Of a DNA stretch of 64,000 nt, positions 25,066 through 32,837 are shown one piece after another. Origin of the DNA: CAVSWT01 sp963782985 (GTDB taxonomy: Bacteria; Bacteroidota; Ignavibacteria; Ignavibacteriales; Ignavibacteriaceae); the NCBI GenBank assembly GCA_963782985.1, contig CAWALU010000014.1:124001-188000 (forward strand), written 5' to 3'. The position numbers and the translations under genes are program-made. Numbering within the stretch: position 1 is the first letter of the stretch; every line of letters starts with the position of its first letter. The notes under the pieces are model-generated. The model saw nothing but the letters and a program-made list of their open reading frames with translations. It was not told where the DNA came from and did not search any database.

Positions 25066-26247
25066 TTAACTCTTATAATTTTTTACGATTAATGCGGAAG
25101 CCTCTCCCCCTCCGATGCAGAGGGAAGCTAATCCAAAATTTGAACTATTTTTTTTCATTTCATGAATTAATGTAACTAAAATTCTTGCGCCGCTTGCGCC
25201 GATTGGGTGACCCAATGCGATAGCTCCTCCATTTACATTTACTTTTGATGAATCCAAATTAAGTAATTTATTTACCGCGAGAGAAACAACAGCAAACGCT
25301 TCATTGATTTCAAATATATCTATATCTGAGATTTTAAGATTAGCTTTTTTTAATACCTTTGAAATTGCGTCAGCCGGAGCCGTAGTAAATTCAATCGGAG
25401 CTTTTGCTGAAGAGCTTTGAGCAACAATTTCTACCAAAGGAATTAAGTTTAATTCTTTTGCTTTTTCTTCCGTCATAATTAATAATGCCGCAGCTCCGTC
25501 ATTTATACTTGATGCATTTGCCGCTGTAACAACGCCGTCTTTTTCAAACACTGGTTTTAAATTTGGGATTTTATCAAATTTAACTTTTGAAGGCTCTTCA
25601 TCTTCCTCGACAATCGTCTCATTATTTTTTGCTTTGATGGTAACTGGCGTTATTTCATCTATAAATTTATTTTCCTTTTGCGCCTGCAAAGCTTTTTTAT
25701 AAGAATTGATAGCGAACTCATCTAACTCATTTCTGCTGAAAGAAAATTTTCTTGCACAATCCTCGGCGCAGCTTCCCATATGAATATTATTATAAACATC
25801 CCAAAGACCATCGGTAACCATGGAATCAACAACTTCTCCGTTTCCCATTTTATAACCATATCTTGCTTTCGGCAAAACGTACGGCGCATTGCTCATACTT
25901 TCTTGTCCCCCTGCAATAATGATTTCTGCATCGCCAAGCTGAATTGCTTGATGCGCAAGCATAACAGCTTTTAATCCGCTGCCGCACATTTTGTTTATTG
26001 TTAAACATTCTGTTTTATTCGGAAGTCCGGAAAGAATAGCGGCTTGTCTTGCAGGCGCCTGCCCTAATCCGGCGGTTAAAACATTGCCCATAATTACTTC
26101 ATCAATTAAATCTAGATTAATTTTAGAATTTTCGAGAATAGATTTTATTGCAATACTGCCCAATTGCGGCGCACTTAAGCTGGATAAAGACCCGCTAAAT
26201 GAACCAATGGGCGTGCGTTTAGCGGTTGTAATTACTACTTTCTTCAT
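25066..26247 (-). CDS. atoB: Acetyl-CoA C-acetyltransferase (thiolase II)
   Basis: Condenses two acetyl-CoA to acetoacetyl-CoA or performs the reverse. The 393-residue enzyme has the nucleophilic Cys88 in NKMCGSG, the His in GGAIALGHPIGASG and the second Cys in CIGGGEASA near the C-terminus. The substrate-binding loop and length fit biosynthetic or short-chain degradative thiolases rather than FadA, but the exact role is inferred. It is first in a two-gene operon with hbd (2-base gap). The 93 bases before it should hold the promoter. Confidence 0.92.
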   Translation of the reverse strand: MKKVVITTAKRTPIGSFSGSLSSLSAPQLGSIAIKSILENSKINLDLIDEVIMGNVLTAGLGQAPARQAAILSGLPNKTECLTINKMCGSGLKAVMLAHQAIQLGDAEIIIAGGQESMSNAPYVLPKARYGYKMGNGEVVDSMVTDGLWDVYNNIHMGSCAEDCARKFSFSRNELDEFAINSYKKALQAQKENKFIDEITPVTIKAKNNETIVEEDEEPSKVKFDKIPNLKPVFEKDGVVTAANASSINDGAAALLIMTEEKAKELNLIPLVEIVAQSSSAKAPIEFTTAPADAISKVLKKANLKISDIDIFEINEAFAVVSLAVNKLLNLDSSKVNVNGGAIALGHPIGASGARILVTLIHEMKKNSSNFGLASLCIGGGEASALIVKNYKS

Positions 26248-26340
26248 TTCTATAACCTTGTTTATAATGAAAAGGAATAAACAAACATAAAAAAAATTTA
26301 AGGATTAATCAGTAATTTATTATGAAGGTTAAGAATGAAA

Positions 26341-27462
26341 TCATTTTTTTTGATTGGTAAGATTTGCTAGTTCAAAAATAATATTGAGGACTATAACATT
26401 TATGTTCACGTTACTTCTAAACATTGATGAAAGCCTATCAAGCGAGTAGACGCAATTAGTAATTTGCGCTTCCGGAAATTTATTATTGAACTTTTGAATT
26501 GTCTCCAAATGTTTTTTAAAATAAAAACTTTGAAAATTAGAGCGATGCTTCTGCGTATCATTTAACCAAATAATTATCATTTGAATTAATAATCTTATCG
26601 TTTCAGTATCGCCTTCAGAAATATATTGGGAAAGCTCCGCTAACGCGGAATCATATTTTTTACCGAGCGAATATCTTAATATGTAAATCGTTTTATTTAG
26701 AAGAGGTTCAAAATCATTTTTAATCAGCTTTAAAGCGGTAGTAACTGAACCGCCGGAAAATAGTGAAACGTCTTCAGCTAATTGTTTGTCAATGTCATAA
26801 TATTCAATTAAAATATTTTTAATATTTTCTTCTTCTAAAGGATGAAAATTAATTAACCAGCATCTCGATCTTATTGTCTCTCTAAGGAGTTCCGGGAGGG
26901 GCGTGCAGACAATAAATATTACGCCTTCCGGAGGCTCTTCTAAATTTTTTAATAAAGCATTCTGCGCGGCTTCATTCATTAAATGTGCATCGGAAATAAG
27001 AATAATTCTGTACGCTAAATCGCTGAAATTTAAAGATAGAAATTTTTTAATGTCACGAACGCTGTTAATTTTAATTGTGTTTGCTTTAGGAATGGTAATT
27101 TTATGGTAAGGATTTTTAATTTTAATTTTTAATTCATCTTTGAATAATTGAATATCGTCTTCGGATAATTTTTCAAACGGACCGCTTTCATCATTTTCAT
27201 TTTTACCTCGAGGCAAAGGCGTAATATATTTAACGTATGGCTCGCTAAAATTAGCAATAGAGTTAATTATATGCGTGTTTTGATTTGAAGCGTTTAGGTT
27301 TTTATTTAACGCCTGAACAAATCGAATAGCAGTTAGTTCTTTCCCGCATCCCTCAATACCCTGGAATAAGAAAGCATGGGGAATCTTTTCAGAAGAAATG
27401 ATTTTTGTTAAAATACTTTTAACATAATCTTGTCCGTATAGTCCACTCCAAATATTTTCCAT
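26341..27462 (-). CDS. holB: DNA polymerase III delta' subunit
   Basis: Clamp-loader subunit of the replicase. The 373-residue protein has an AAA+ N-terminal domain with a P-loop (GIEGCGKE, residues 35-42), the LLKNLEEPP segment after helix VIb and the SRC motif (RSRCW) that acts in trans on a neighbouring ATP site. The zinc-binding Cys cluster of DnaX is absent and the C-terminal collar domain is divergent, which supports HolB over DnaX. The start overlaps no gene. A terminator belonging to the gene upstream covers 27466-27487, so transcription probably starts separately. Confidence 0.88.
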   Translation of the reverse strand: MENIWSGLYGQDYVKSILTKIISSEKIPHAFLFQGIEGCGKELTAIRFVQALNKNLNASNQNTHIINSIANFSEPYVKYITPLPRGKNENDESGPFEKLSEDDIQLFKDELKIKIKNPYHKITIPKANTIKINSVRDIKKFLSLNFSDLAYRIILISDAHLMNEAAQNALLKNLEEPPEGVIFIVCTPLPELLRETIRSRCWLINFHPLEEENIKNILIEYYDIDKQLAEDVSLFSGGSVTTALKLIKNDFEPLLNKTIYILRYSLGKKYDSALAELSQYISEGDTETIRLLIQMIIIWLNDTQKHRSNFQSFYFKKHLETIQKFNNKFPEAQITNCVYSLDRLSSMFRSNVNINVIVLNIIFELANLTNQKK

Positions 27463-27465
27463 AGC

Positions 27466-27487
27466 AAAAAAAAGGCGCCTAAGCGCC
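27466..27487 (-). terminator. Rho-independent terminator after the DUF2795 gene
   Basis: Read on the - strand: GGCGC, loop TTAG, GCGCC, then a run of eight T. The perfect GC-rich stem starts 5 bases after the DUF2795 stop codon. It lies immediately before the holB start, so it separates the two transcripts. Confidence 0.9.
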
Positions 27488-27491
27488 AGAT

Positions 27492-27713
27492 TTAATAATC
27501 ATCTTCGTTATAAAAAAAGTCTTCATCAGTAGGGTAATCGGGCCAAATATCCTCAATGTTTTCATAAGGTTCGTCAGAATCCTCAAGCTCAATTAAGTTT
27601 TCAATTACTTCGTAAGGAGCTCCTATTCTTTCAGCGTATTCTAATAACTCATCCTTAGTAGCGGGCCATGGGGCGTCATCCAAGTAAGCAGCAAGCTCCA
27701 CCGTCCATATCAT
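27492..27713 (-). CDS. Small acidic DUF2795-type protein
   Basis: A 73-residue protein with the DUF2795 pattern: ELAAYLDDAPWPATKDELLEYA, then GAPYEVIENLIEL and a Tyr-containing ENIEDIWPDYPT end. The C-terminus is extremely acidic (EDFFYNEDDY). Members are small helical proteins with no assigned role in most bacteria. It lies 13 bases downstream of the M23 peptidase gene and ends at a strong terminator, so it is the last gene of that unit. Confidence 0.85.
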   Translation of the reverse strand: MIWTVELAAYLDDAPWPATKDELLEYAERIGAPYEVIENLIELEDSDEPYENIEDIWPDYPTDEDFFYNEDDY

Positions 27714-27726
27714 ATTTTAATCTCCA

Positions 27727-28668
27727 TCATAAGTTTTTCTTTTTATTCTTATTTGTTATTTCAAAAAAACTAAAATCATCAAAAAAGAATTCAATAGGGT
27801 TTAGTTTAACTCCGTCGTGTTCAACTTCATAATGAACATGAGGACCGGATGATAAACCGGAATTTCCGCTTTTTGCAATTAAGTCTCCTCTGTTCAACTT
27901 TGCGCCAACTCTTACTTTAGCAGATGAAAGATGAGCGTAAAGCGTTCTGTAACCAAACCCGTGATCAATTTCTATAACTAAACCGTAACCGCCTTTGTAA
28001 CCAACAAATTCTACAACGCCAGCGCCTGTAGCATAAACCGAAGTTCCGACATCGGCGCTAATATCTATACCTGCGTGCATTCTTCTAATTTGCAAAATGG
28101 GGTGAAGGCGCATTCCATAATCGTCATTAACAGTTCCTTTAGCGGGTTTTATAGCCGGCATTGCCGCATACAGCTTTTTATTTTCTTTTATTTGTAAAGT
28201 GATTTTTTGATATAAAGATTTTTCAAATTGAATTTTTCTCGAAACCTCATCAACATAATTTAATGCGTTTTGTAATTTTAGATTTTCAGGGTCGGCAATA
28301 AAATCAACGCTGTTATCAATGTAGCCTCCGCCCACTCCCACCATTCTTTCTTCATCAGAAACAGGTGGTAAATTTGCGGATATTCTTAAATCATCATTTA
28401 CATTTTTAAGATTATCTAATTGATTATCCAATTTTTTATATTCAGACATAATATCTGAAAATTTTTCTCTTAAAATCTTATTTTCATTTTTAAGTGTAGA
28501 TAATCCTTTTTGAGAATTATTAAGCGAAGAAATGATGAAATATCCACTTATGGCAAAAGCACTTGTTATAATTACGGCAGCTGTAAATGAAGTAATAAAC
28601 TTAAATTTGAAGTTTTTTATTTCTACAAATTGCAGTTTTGTTTTGGAAAAATAATATAATTTTTTCAT
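27727..28668 (-). CDS. Membrane-anchored M23 metallopeptidase (LytM domain)
   Basis: A 313-residue cell-wall peptidase. One membrane span (about residues 25-47) is followed by a periplasmic coiled coil (about 50-97 and 130-168). The LytM/M23 domain has the zinc ligands H198 and D202 (MHAGIDI) plus H279 of the HVH motif (277-279), with an active-site His in YAHLS; all are intact. It should therefore be an active endopeptidase, unlike EnvC-type activators. A TTGACA promoter candidate lies just upstream. The DUF2795 gene follows by 13 bases. Confidence 0.92.
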   Translation of the reverse strand: MKKLYYFSKTKLQFVEIKNFKFKFITSFTAAVIITSAFAISGYFIISSLNNSQKGLSTLKNENKILREKFSDIMSEYKKLDNQLDNLKNVNDDLRISANLPPVSDEERMVGVGGGYIDNSVDFIADPENLKLQNALNYVDEVSRKIQFEKSLYQKITLQIKENKKLYAAMPAIKPAKGTVNDDYGMRLHPILQIRRMHAGIDISADVGTSVYATGAGVVEFVGYKGGYGLVIEIDHGFGYRTLYAHLSSAKVRVGAKLNRGDLIAKSGNSGLSSGPHVHYEVEHDGVKLNPIEFFFDDFSFFEITNKNKKKNL

Positions 28669-28680
28669 AATTCGGCAACG

Positions 28681-28709
28681 AATGTATATAAATAGTCGTT
28701 ATTTGTCAA
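28681..28709 (-). promoter_or_regulatory. Candidate promoter for the M23 peptidase gene
   Basis: On the - strand a perfect -35 TTGACA (28709-28704) is followed after 17 bases by TACATT (28686-28681, four of six -10 positions); TATACA two bases earlier is an alternative. The start codon at 28668 lies so close that the leader would be under 10 bases, which is unusual and lowers confidence. Confidence 0.35.
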
Positions 28710-28728
28710 GGCAACTTTTAAAATTGGT

Positions 28729-29742
28729 TTATTCGAAATCATGCTCGAAATAATCGACTCCCCTAAGGTCGTCTGCGTTTTTACTCCTTAATCGCTCTTT
28801 CAACTTTTCCTCAAAAACCTTAGGAGTATTATAGCCATAATGTTTCAAAAGGTAATTTAATGAAATAACTTCAGAAATAACAGTTATATTTTTACCAGGC
28901 AAAATAGGAAGTTTTACATAAGGAATTTCAACGTCAGAAATAATTACCGAATTTTCATCTAACCCGGTTCTCGTATATTCCCATTCAGGGTTCCAAACTT
29001 CAAGTTCCACAATAATTTCCAGCCTTTTTTGATATCTTATAGCTCTAATACCAAACATCCTTTCCACATCAATTATACCAAGACCTCGTATTTCCATAAA
29101 ATGTTTGGCAACATTAGTTCCACTCCCCATTAATATACCTTCGCCTTTTTTGGTGAGAATTATTACGTCGTCGCCCACAAGCCTATGCCCTCTTTCAACT
29201 AAATCAAGAGCCACTTCGCTTTTGCCAATGCCCGATTTTCCCACGAATAACATTCCCGCTCCGTAAACATCAACAAGAGAACCATGCACTGATATTCTGG
29301 GCGTAAATTGATCATCCAAAAAATCACTTACAAGATAACTTAATTTTGTAGTAGAAAAAGGAGTGCCGAAAACTGATGTCTTGTATCTTTTGGCAAGTTC
29401 AATTAAAATTTCCGGAGGTTGATTATTATCGGTTACTATTACGCAGGGAATGTTAAATTGAAAAAATTTTTCTAAAGCTTCGCGTTGCTTTTCTTGGGTA
29501 AGCTGCGATAGAAATTGTATTTCAGTGTTTCCAAATAATTGAACGCGCTTGTACGAAAATAAATCCACAAACCCGGCTAATGCTAAACCGGGTCTGTGTA
29601 AATTTTGTTCATATATTTTTTTTTCAAAACCGGATTCATCAGTAAAGTTTTTTAGCTTAAAAATATTATTTGAATTATTAACCATAAACCCGACTGTTAT
29701 GAACTCTTTTCTTGATATTGATTTTGGATCTATTTTAAACAT
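28729..29742 (-). CDS. hprK: HPr kinase/phosphorylase
   Basis: Phosphorylates and dephosphorylates a seryl residue of HPr-type proteins. The 337-residue protein has the N-terminal DRTGG-like domain, the catalytic His of VHGS (H153), the Walker A loop GKSGIGKS (168-175), D191/D192 and the HprK signature EIRGLGIIDV. All catalytic elements are intact. The ATG shares one base with the stop of hpf (TAATG), so translation is coupled. No ptsH or PTS gene is in the window. In this lineage HprK often works without a full sugar PTS, so the target is uncertain. Confidence 0.95.
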   Translation of the reverse strand: MFKIDPKSISRKEFITVGFMVNNSNNIFKLKNFTDESGFEKKIYEQNLHRPGLALAGFVDLFSYKRVQLFGNTEIQFLSQLTQEKQREALEKFFQFNIPCVIVTDNNQPPEILIELAKRYKTSVFGTPFSTTKLSYLVSDFLDDQFTPRISVHGSLVDVYGAGMLFVGKSGIGKSEVALDLVERGHRLVGDDVIILTKKGEGILMGSGTNVAKHFMEIRGLGIIDVERMFGIRAIRYQKRLEIIVELEVWNPEWEYTRTGLDENSVIISDVEIPYVKLPILPGKNITVISEVISLNYLLKHYGYNTPKVFEEKLKERLRSKNADDLRGVDYFEHDFE

Positions 29743-30041
29743 TAAACGTGTGCAATCCTTTTTGTTTTATACTTTTTTAGCTGCCTAATTAATTTTTGAA
29801 CCGACCCGCTAACTGATTTTTTAAAATCGTCAGTTTCTTCTTGGGCGCTAAGCGTTTGCCCAGGAATGCTCAGAATAATTTCTGCAATTTTAACGCTCTC
29901 TTTATTATTTCTAAAACTCAATTTTACGTCGGCGTTTAATATATCGCTGTTATATTTTTCAAGTGAAGATAATTCCCCATTGATGAAATCCTTTAAAGTA
30001 TCATGAGCTTTAAACTTGCGGGCTGTTATTAGTATGTTCAT
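29742..30041 (-). CDS. hpf: Ribosome hibernation-promoting factor, short form
   Basis: A 99-residue RaiA/HPF-type protein that binds the 30S decoding region and helps form inactive ribosomes. It has the beta-alpha-beta-beta-beta-alpha pattern (MNILITARKF ... LSSLEKYN ... VKIAEIILSIPG ... ADDFKKSV-like helix) with a basic C-terminal end (RQLKKYKTKR). It lacks the C-terminal dimerisation domain of long HPF. It lies 15 bases after the recombinase gene and is coupled to hprK by a one-base overlap. Confidence 0.88.
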   Translation of the reverse strand: MNILITARKFKAHDTLKDFINGELSSLEKYNSDILNADVKLSFRNNKESVKIAEIILSIPGQTLSAQEETDDFKKSVSGSVQKLIRQLKKYKTKRIAHV

Positions 30042-30056
30042 TAGTTCCTCCGTTGT

Positions 30057-30938
30057 TTAAGATTTTGGGTGCGACTTTTTGTAAGCTGATTTTAATCGTT
30101 CAATACTTACATGAGTATATATTTGAGTTGTAGATAAATTTTCATGTCCTAATATCTCCTTTACCGCTCTTAAATCGGCGCCGTTATCAAGCATGTGGGT
30201 GGCGGCGCTATGCCTAAGCACATGCGGGCTTTTCTTTTTTATATCGCTTACTTTTGAAAGATAATTATTTACTATTCGATAAACATATTTCGGATAAATT
30301 CGTTTATTATTTTTTGTGACTATTAAGGATGATTCAGGTTTGTCATCATTTTTAAAATTTAAATAATCTTTAATAATGGGGATTGATTTTTCTCCAACCG
30401 GAATAATCCTAACTTTATTTCCTTTACCATGTATTCTAATAGTTTTAGAATAAAAATCAATATCTCTATTATTTAAACTGCATAGCTCAGAGACTCGAAG
30501 TGCGCAGCCGTACAATAATTCAAAAATAATTTTTACCTCTTTTGAATTATCGTCTATTTCATCAGCCAATTTGTAGATAGAAAGAATATTTTCAGTTGTA
30601 GTAATCTCGGGAAGTTTCCGCTGAGATTTTGGATTAGAAATATTTCCAGCAGGATTTGAATCAATAATATTATGCTGAAATGCGTATTTGAATAAGCCCC
30701 GTATTGAAGCAAGGTTTCTGGAAATAGATTTTTTTTCGATTCCTTTTTCAGACAAGACCATTAAATATGACTTAATAAATTTTTCAGTTACTATGTCCAA
30801 CTCATATTTTTCATAATCGTTGCAATACTCTGAAAAGTTTTTCAAATCTGTTTTATAAGATTTGATAGTATTGAATGAATATCTTTTTATGTTTTTTAAG
30901 TTGTCGAGATATTGATTAGCAGCTTGGCGAATGAGCAT
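30057..30938 (-). CDS. xerD: Tyrosine recombinase of the XerC/XerD type
   Basis: A 293-residue site-specific recombinase, probably resolving chromosome dimers at dif. It has an N-terminal SAM-like core-binding domain (1-100). The catalytic domain carries R148, K172, H239, R242, H265 and nucleophile Y274 (TQIYTHVS), so the full set is intact. Size and motifs are those of chromosomal Xer proteins, not of phage integrases; no attachment sites or phage genes surround it. XerC versus XerD (or a single XerH-like enzyme) cannot be decided here. It sits just upstream of hpf-hprK. Confidence 0.85.
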   Translation of the reverse strand: MLIRQAANQYLDNLKNIKRYSFNTIKSYKTDLKNFSEYCNDYEKYELDIVTEKFIKSYLMVLSEKGIEKKSISRNLASIRGLFKYAFQHNIIDSNPAGNISNPKSQRKLPEITTTENILSIYKLADEIDDNSKEVKIIFELLYGCALRVSELCSLNNRDIDFYSKTIRIHGKGNKVRIIPVGEKSIPIIKDYLNFKNDDKPESSLIVTKNNKRIYPKYVYRIVNNYLSKVSDIKKKSPHVLRHSAATHMLDNGADLRAVKEILGHENLSTTQIYTHVSIERLKSAYKKSHPKS

Positions 30939-31007
30939 TATTTTTGCTTTTTCTTTTTCTGTTTGGATGAAAAATAAGCAGAGACAATAATTTACATTTA
31001 CGAGTAA

Positions 31008-31454
31008 CTATTTATTTCTTGAACTCAATAAAAGAAATTTATAATTGTTTAGCAATTTATTTTCCAACTTTTTCATATTTTTTTTTTCAGATTGCGCTTT
31101 ATCGTCAAAACCTAATAAATGCAAAATTCCGTGTATTACTAATCTTAAAATTTCTTCATTAAAAGAAACTTTAAATTTTTTTGCATTAGCGTTTGCGTCA
31201 AACGGTGAAATGAATAATTCCGCATCAATTATATTTTTATTACCGCTATAATTAAAAGTAATAATATCCGTAGTATGGAAGTGTTTTAAATATTCAGAAT
31301 TAATATTTTTTATTTCTTCCGCTGAAACAAAATTGATTATTAATAACTCAATCGTTAAATCAAATTCTTCTTTTAGTTTATGAATTATTTTATGTATTAA
31401 AAATTTATCAATTTTAGTTTTAGACGAATTATTTACATTTAAGTTTTTTACCAA
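31008..31454 (-). CDS. ybeY: Endoribonuclease YbeY
   Basis: A 148-residue single-strand RNase for 16S rRNA 3'-end maturation and ribosome quality control. The zinc motif reads HGILHLLGFDD: H108 and H112 are present, but the third ligand position (His in E. coli) is Asp118. Asp at this position matches my recollection of Bacteroidota YbeY sequences, so activity is likely retained. The upstream DIITF segment and the overall length are normal. It lies 18 bases after the carbonic anhydrase-like gene. Confidence 0.92.
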   Translation of the reverse strand: MVKNLNVNNSSKTKIDKFLIHKIIHKLKEEFDLTIELLIINFVSAEEIKNINSEYLKHFHTTDIITFNYSGNKNIIDAELFISPFDANANAKKFKVSFNEEILRLVIHGILHLLGFDDKAQSEKKNMKKLENKLLNNYKFLLLSSRNK

Positions 31455-31472
31455 AGTGTATTTCTTAATTCT

Positions 31473-32054
31473 CTAATAATTCATTTTTTGTAATGACTCC
31501 ACCGTTAATTGGGTGTACTTTTTATATCTCTCAGCCGATCGCTCAAAATCTTTCATCTCAGCTTCAGTTAAATTTCTAACTATTTTTCCCGGAACTCCGG
31601 CGACTAATTTTCCCGTAGGCACAATAAAATTTGGCTTTATAACTGAACCGGCGGCTACTAAAGATTTTTGCTGAATAACTGCGCCGTCTAAAACAATTGC
31701 GCCCATTCCAATCAAACATAAATCCTCAAGAGTGCAGCCGTGCAAAGTAGCGGAATGTCCGATAGTAACTTTGTTTCCAATATTTAACGGGAATCTTCCA
31801 TTTGTAACGTGAAGCATCGAACAGTCTTGTATATTAGTCATCGCACCAATTTTAATATAATGCACATCGCCGCGAATAACGGTATTGTACCAAACGCTTG
31901 AGCCTTCTCCGATTTCAACATTGCCAATAATTTTTGACCCTGATGCAAGAAAAACTGATTCATGAATCTTCGGATAAAAATCTAAATAAGGAAAAATTTT
32001 AGTTTCAAAATTTACATTTGATATTTTGGAGGCGTCCATCCTTCTCTCTTCCAT
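31473..32054 (-). CDS. Gamma carbonic anhydrase-family hexapeptide protein
   Basis: A 193-residue left-handed beta-helix trimer protein. Candidate metal ligands H82, H100 and H105 are in place (LHV and GHSATLHG) with the R61-D63 pair, as in Cam-type gamma carbonic anhydrases. Hexapeptide repeats such as IGNVEIGEGS and VIQQKSLVAAGS are clear. Whether it has carbonic anhydrase activity or belongs to the PaaY/YrdA branch is not resolved. ATG 32054 and ATG 32039 are both possible. Either one overlaps the end of the frameshifted DUF3108 gene, whose downstream frame runs to 32012. Confidence 0.88.
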   Translation of the reverse strand: MEERRMDASKISNVNFETKIFPYLDFYPKIHESVFLASGSKIIGNVEIGEGSSVWYNTVIRGDVHYIKIGAMTNIQDCSMLHVTNGRFPLNIGNKVTIGHSATLHGCTLEDLCLIGMGAIVLDGAVIQQKSLVAAGSVIKPNFIVPTGKLVAGVPGKIVRNLTEAEMKDFERSAERYKKYTQLTVESLQKMNY

Positions 32055-32837
32055 TCTTTTAATTCTAAAGTAATATTTCCGATTATCACTTTCATTTTTG
32101 CAACAATGGGAATGGCGGCTTCATCATTTGAAAACCAGCCTTCAAAATACCCGGTTAATCCAAATACGCTTACAAAATCGGTGCTGCCGTCTAATCTTAC
32201 ACAGGCAATATCATAATCAACCGCATCGATAGAAACATCGGAAACTTCTTTATAAAAATTTATTTTTGTTATTACTTTGTCTTCAGTAACAAAGCACGGA
32301 ATGTCCTCGCTTTTATTTTGTCCGGAATTTATTCTTGCGTAATAAAAAATTGATAAGCCGTCTTGATACTCTTTATCGGCGTTAGTGGTCGAGTCAGTCC
32401 AAACTTCTTTTGGATAAACTTTCCCTTTATTAAATTTTTATTTTTGAATTTTCATAATCAAAAAAATATTCAGTGTAAGAAGTATATTTATCTCCTCTAA
32501 CTAATCCGCGGAAAAAGCTAGAAGCAAAATTTTGATTTATCTTTGTTTCATAAATTTGGTGAAGATTTACAAACGGCACACCTGAATATGAATCAATAAA
32601 AGCAATGGCGTTATAATAAGTATTGCCTTTGATAATATTTTTAGATGTAATTTTTAATTTTACCTCCCCCAATTTTACAAGAGAATATTTTACAACGTAG
32701 ATAAGTTCTTCGCCAACTTGAAGCTTTTTATTTGCGATGATGGAATCATTATTTTTTTTTTCAAGTTGATAAGAAAATGATGAATTAGTGATAAAAAGAA
32801 TTTGCAAAATCAATAATAAACATATTAAGATTTTCAT
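32012..32837 (-). pseudogene. DUF3108 periplasmic/envelope protein, interrupted by a frameshift
   Basis: The first 135 codons (32837 to 32430) encode a signal peptide (ICLLLILQILFI core) and the start of a DUF3108 domain (LQVGEELIYVVKYSLVKLGEV). That frame then stops at TAA 32432-32430. A shifted frame opens at 32437 and continues the same domain (NKGKVYPKEVW ... GYFEGWFSNDEAAIP) without a stop to TAA 32014-32012. Removing one base in the A5-T3 tract at 32432-32439 restores a single protein of about 275 residues. The context shows no recognised recoding signal, so a mutation or a base error is the simpler reading. The gene overlaps ctpA by 4 bases upstream. Confidence 0.8.

Noticed and set aside
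30057..30938. Phage or island integrase marking a mobile element
   Set aside because: Size, catalytic pattern and housekeeping neighbours fit a chromosomal Xer protein. No attachment repeats, tRNA target or cargo genes are adjacent; tRNA-Pro is 18 kb away with intact ends.
32430..32440. Programmed +1 frameshift in the DUF3108 gene
   Set aside because: The shift would need slippage from ATT to TTT before TAA, with no upstream Shine-Dalgarno-like stimulator as in prfB. A one-base indel is simpler.
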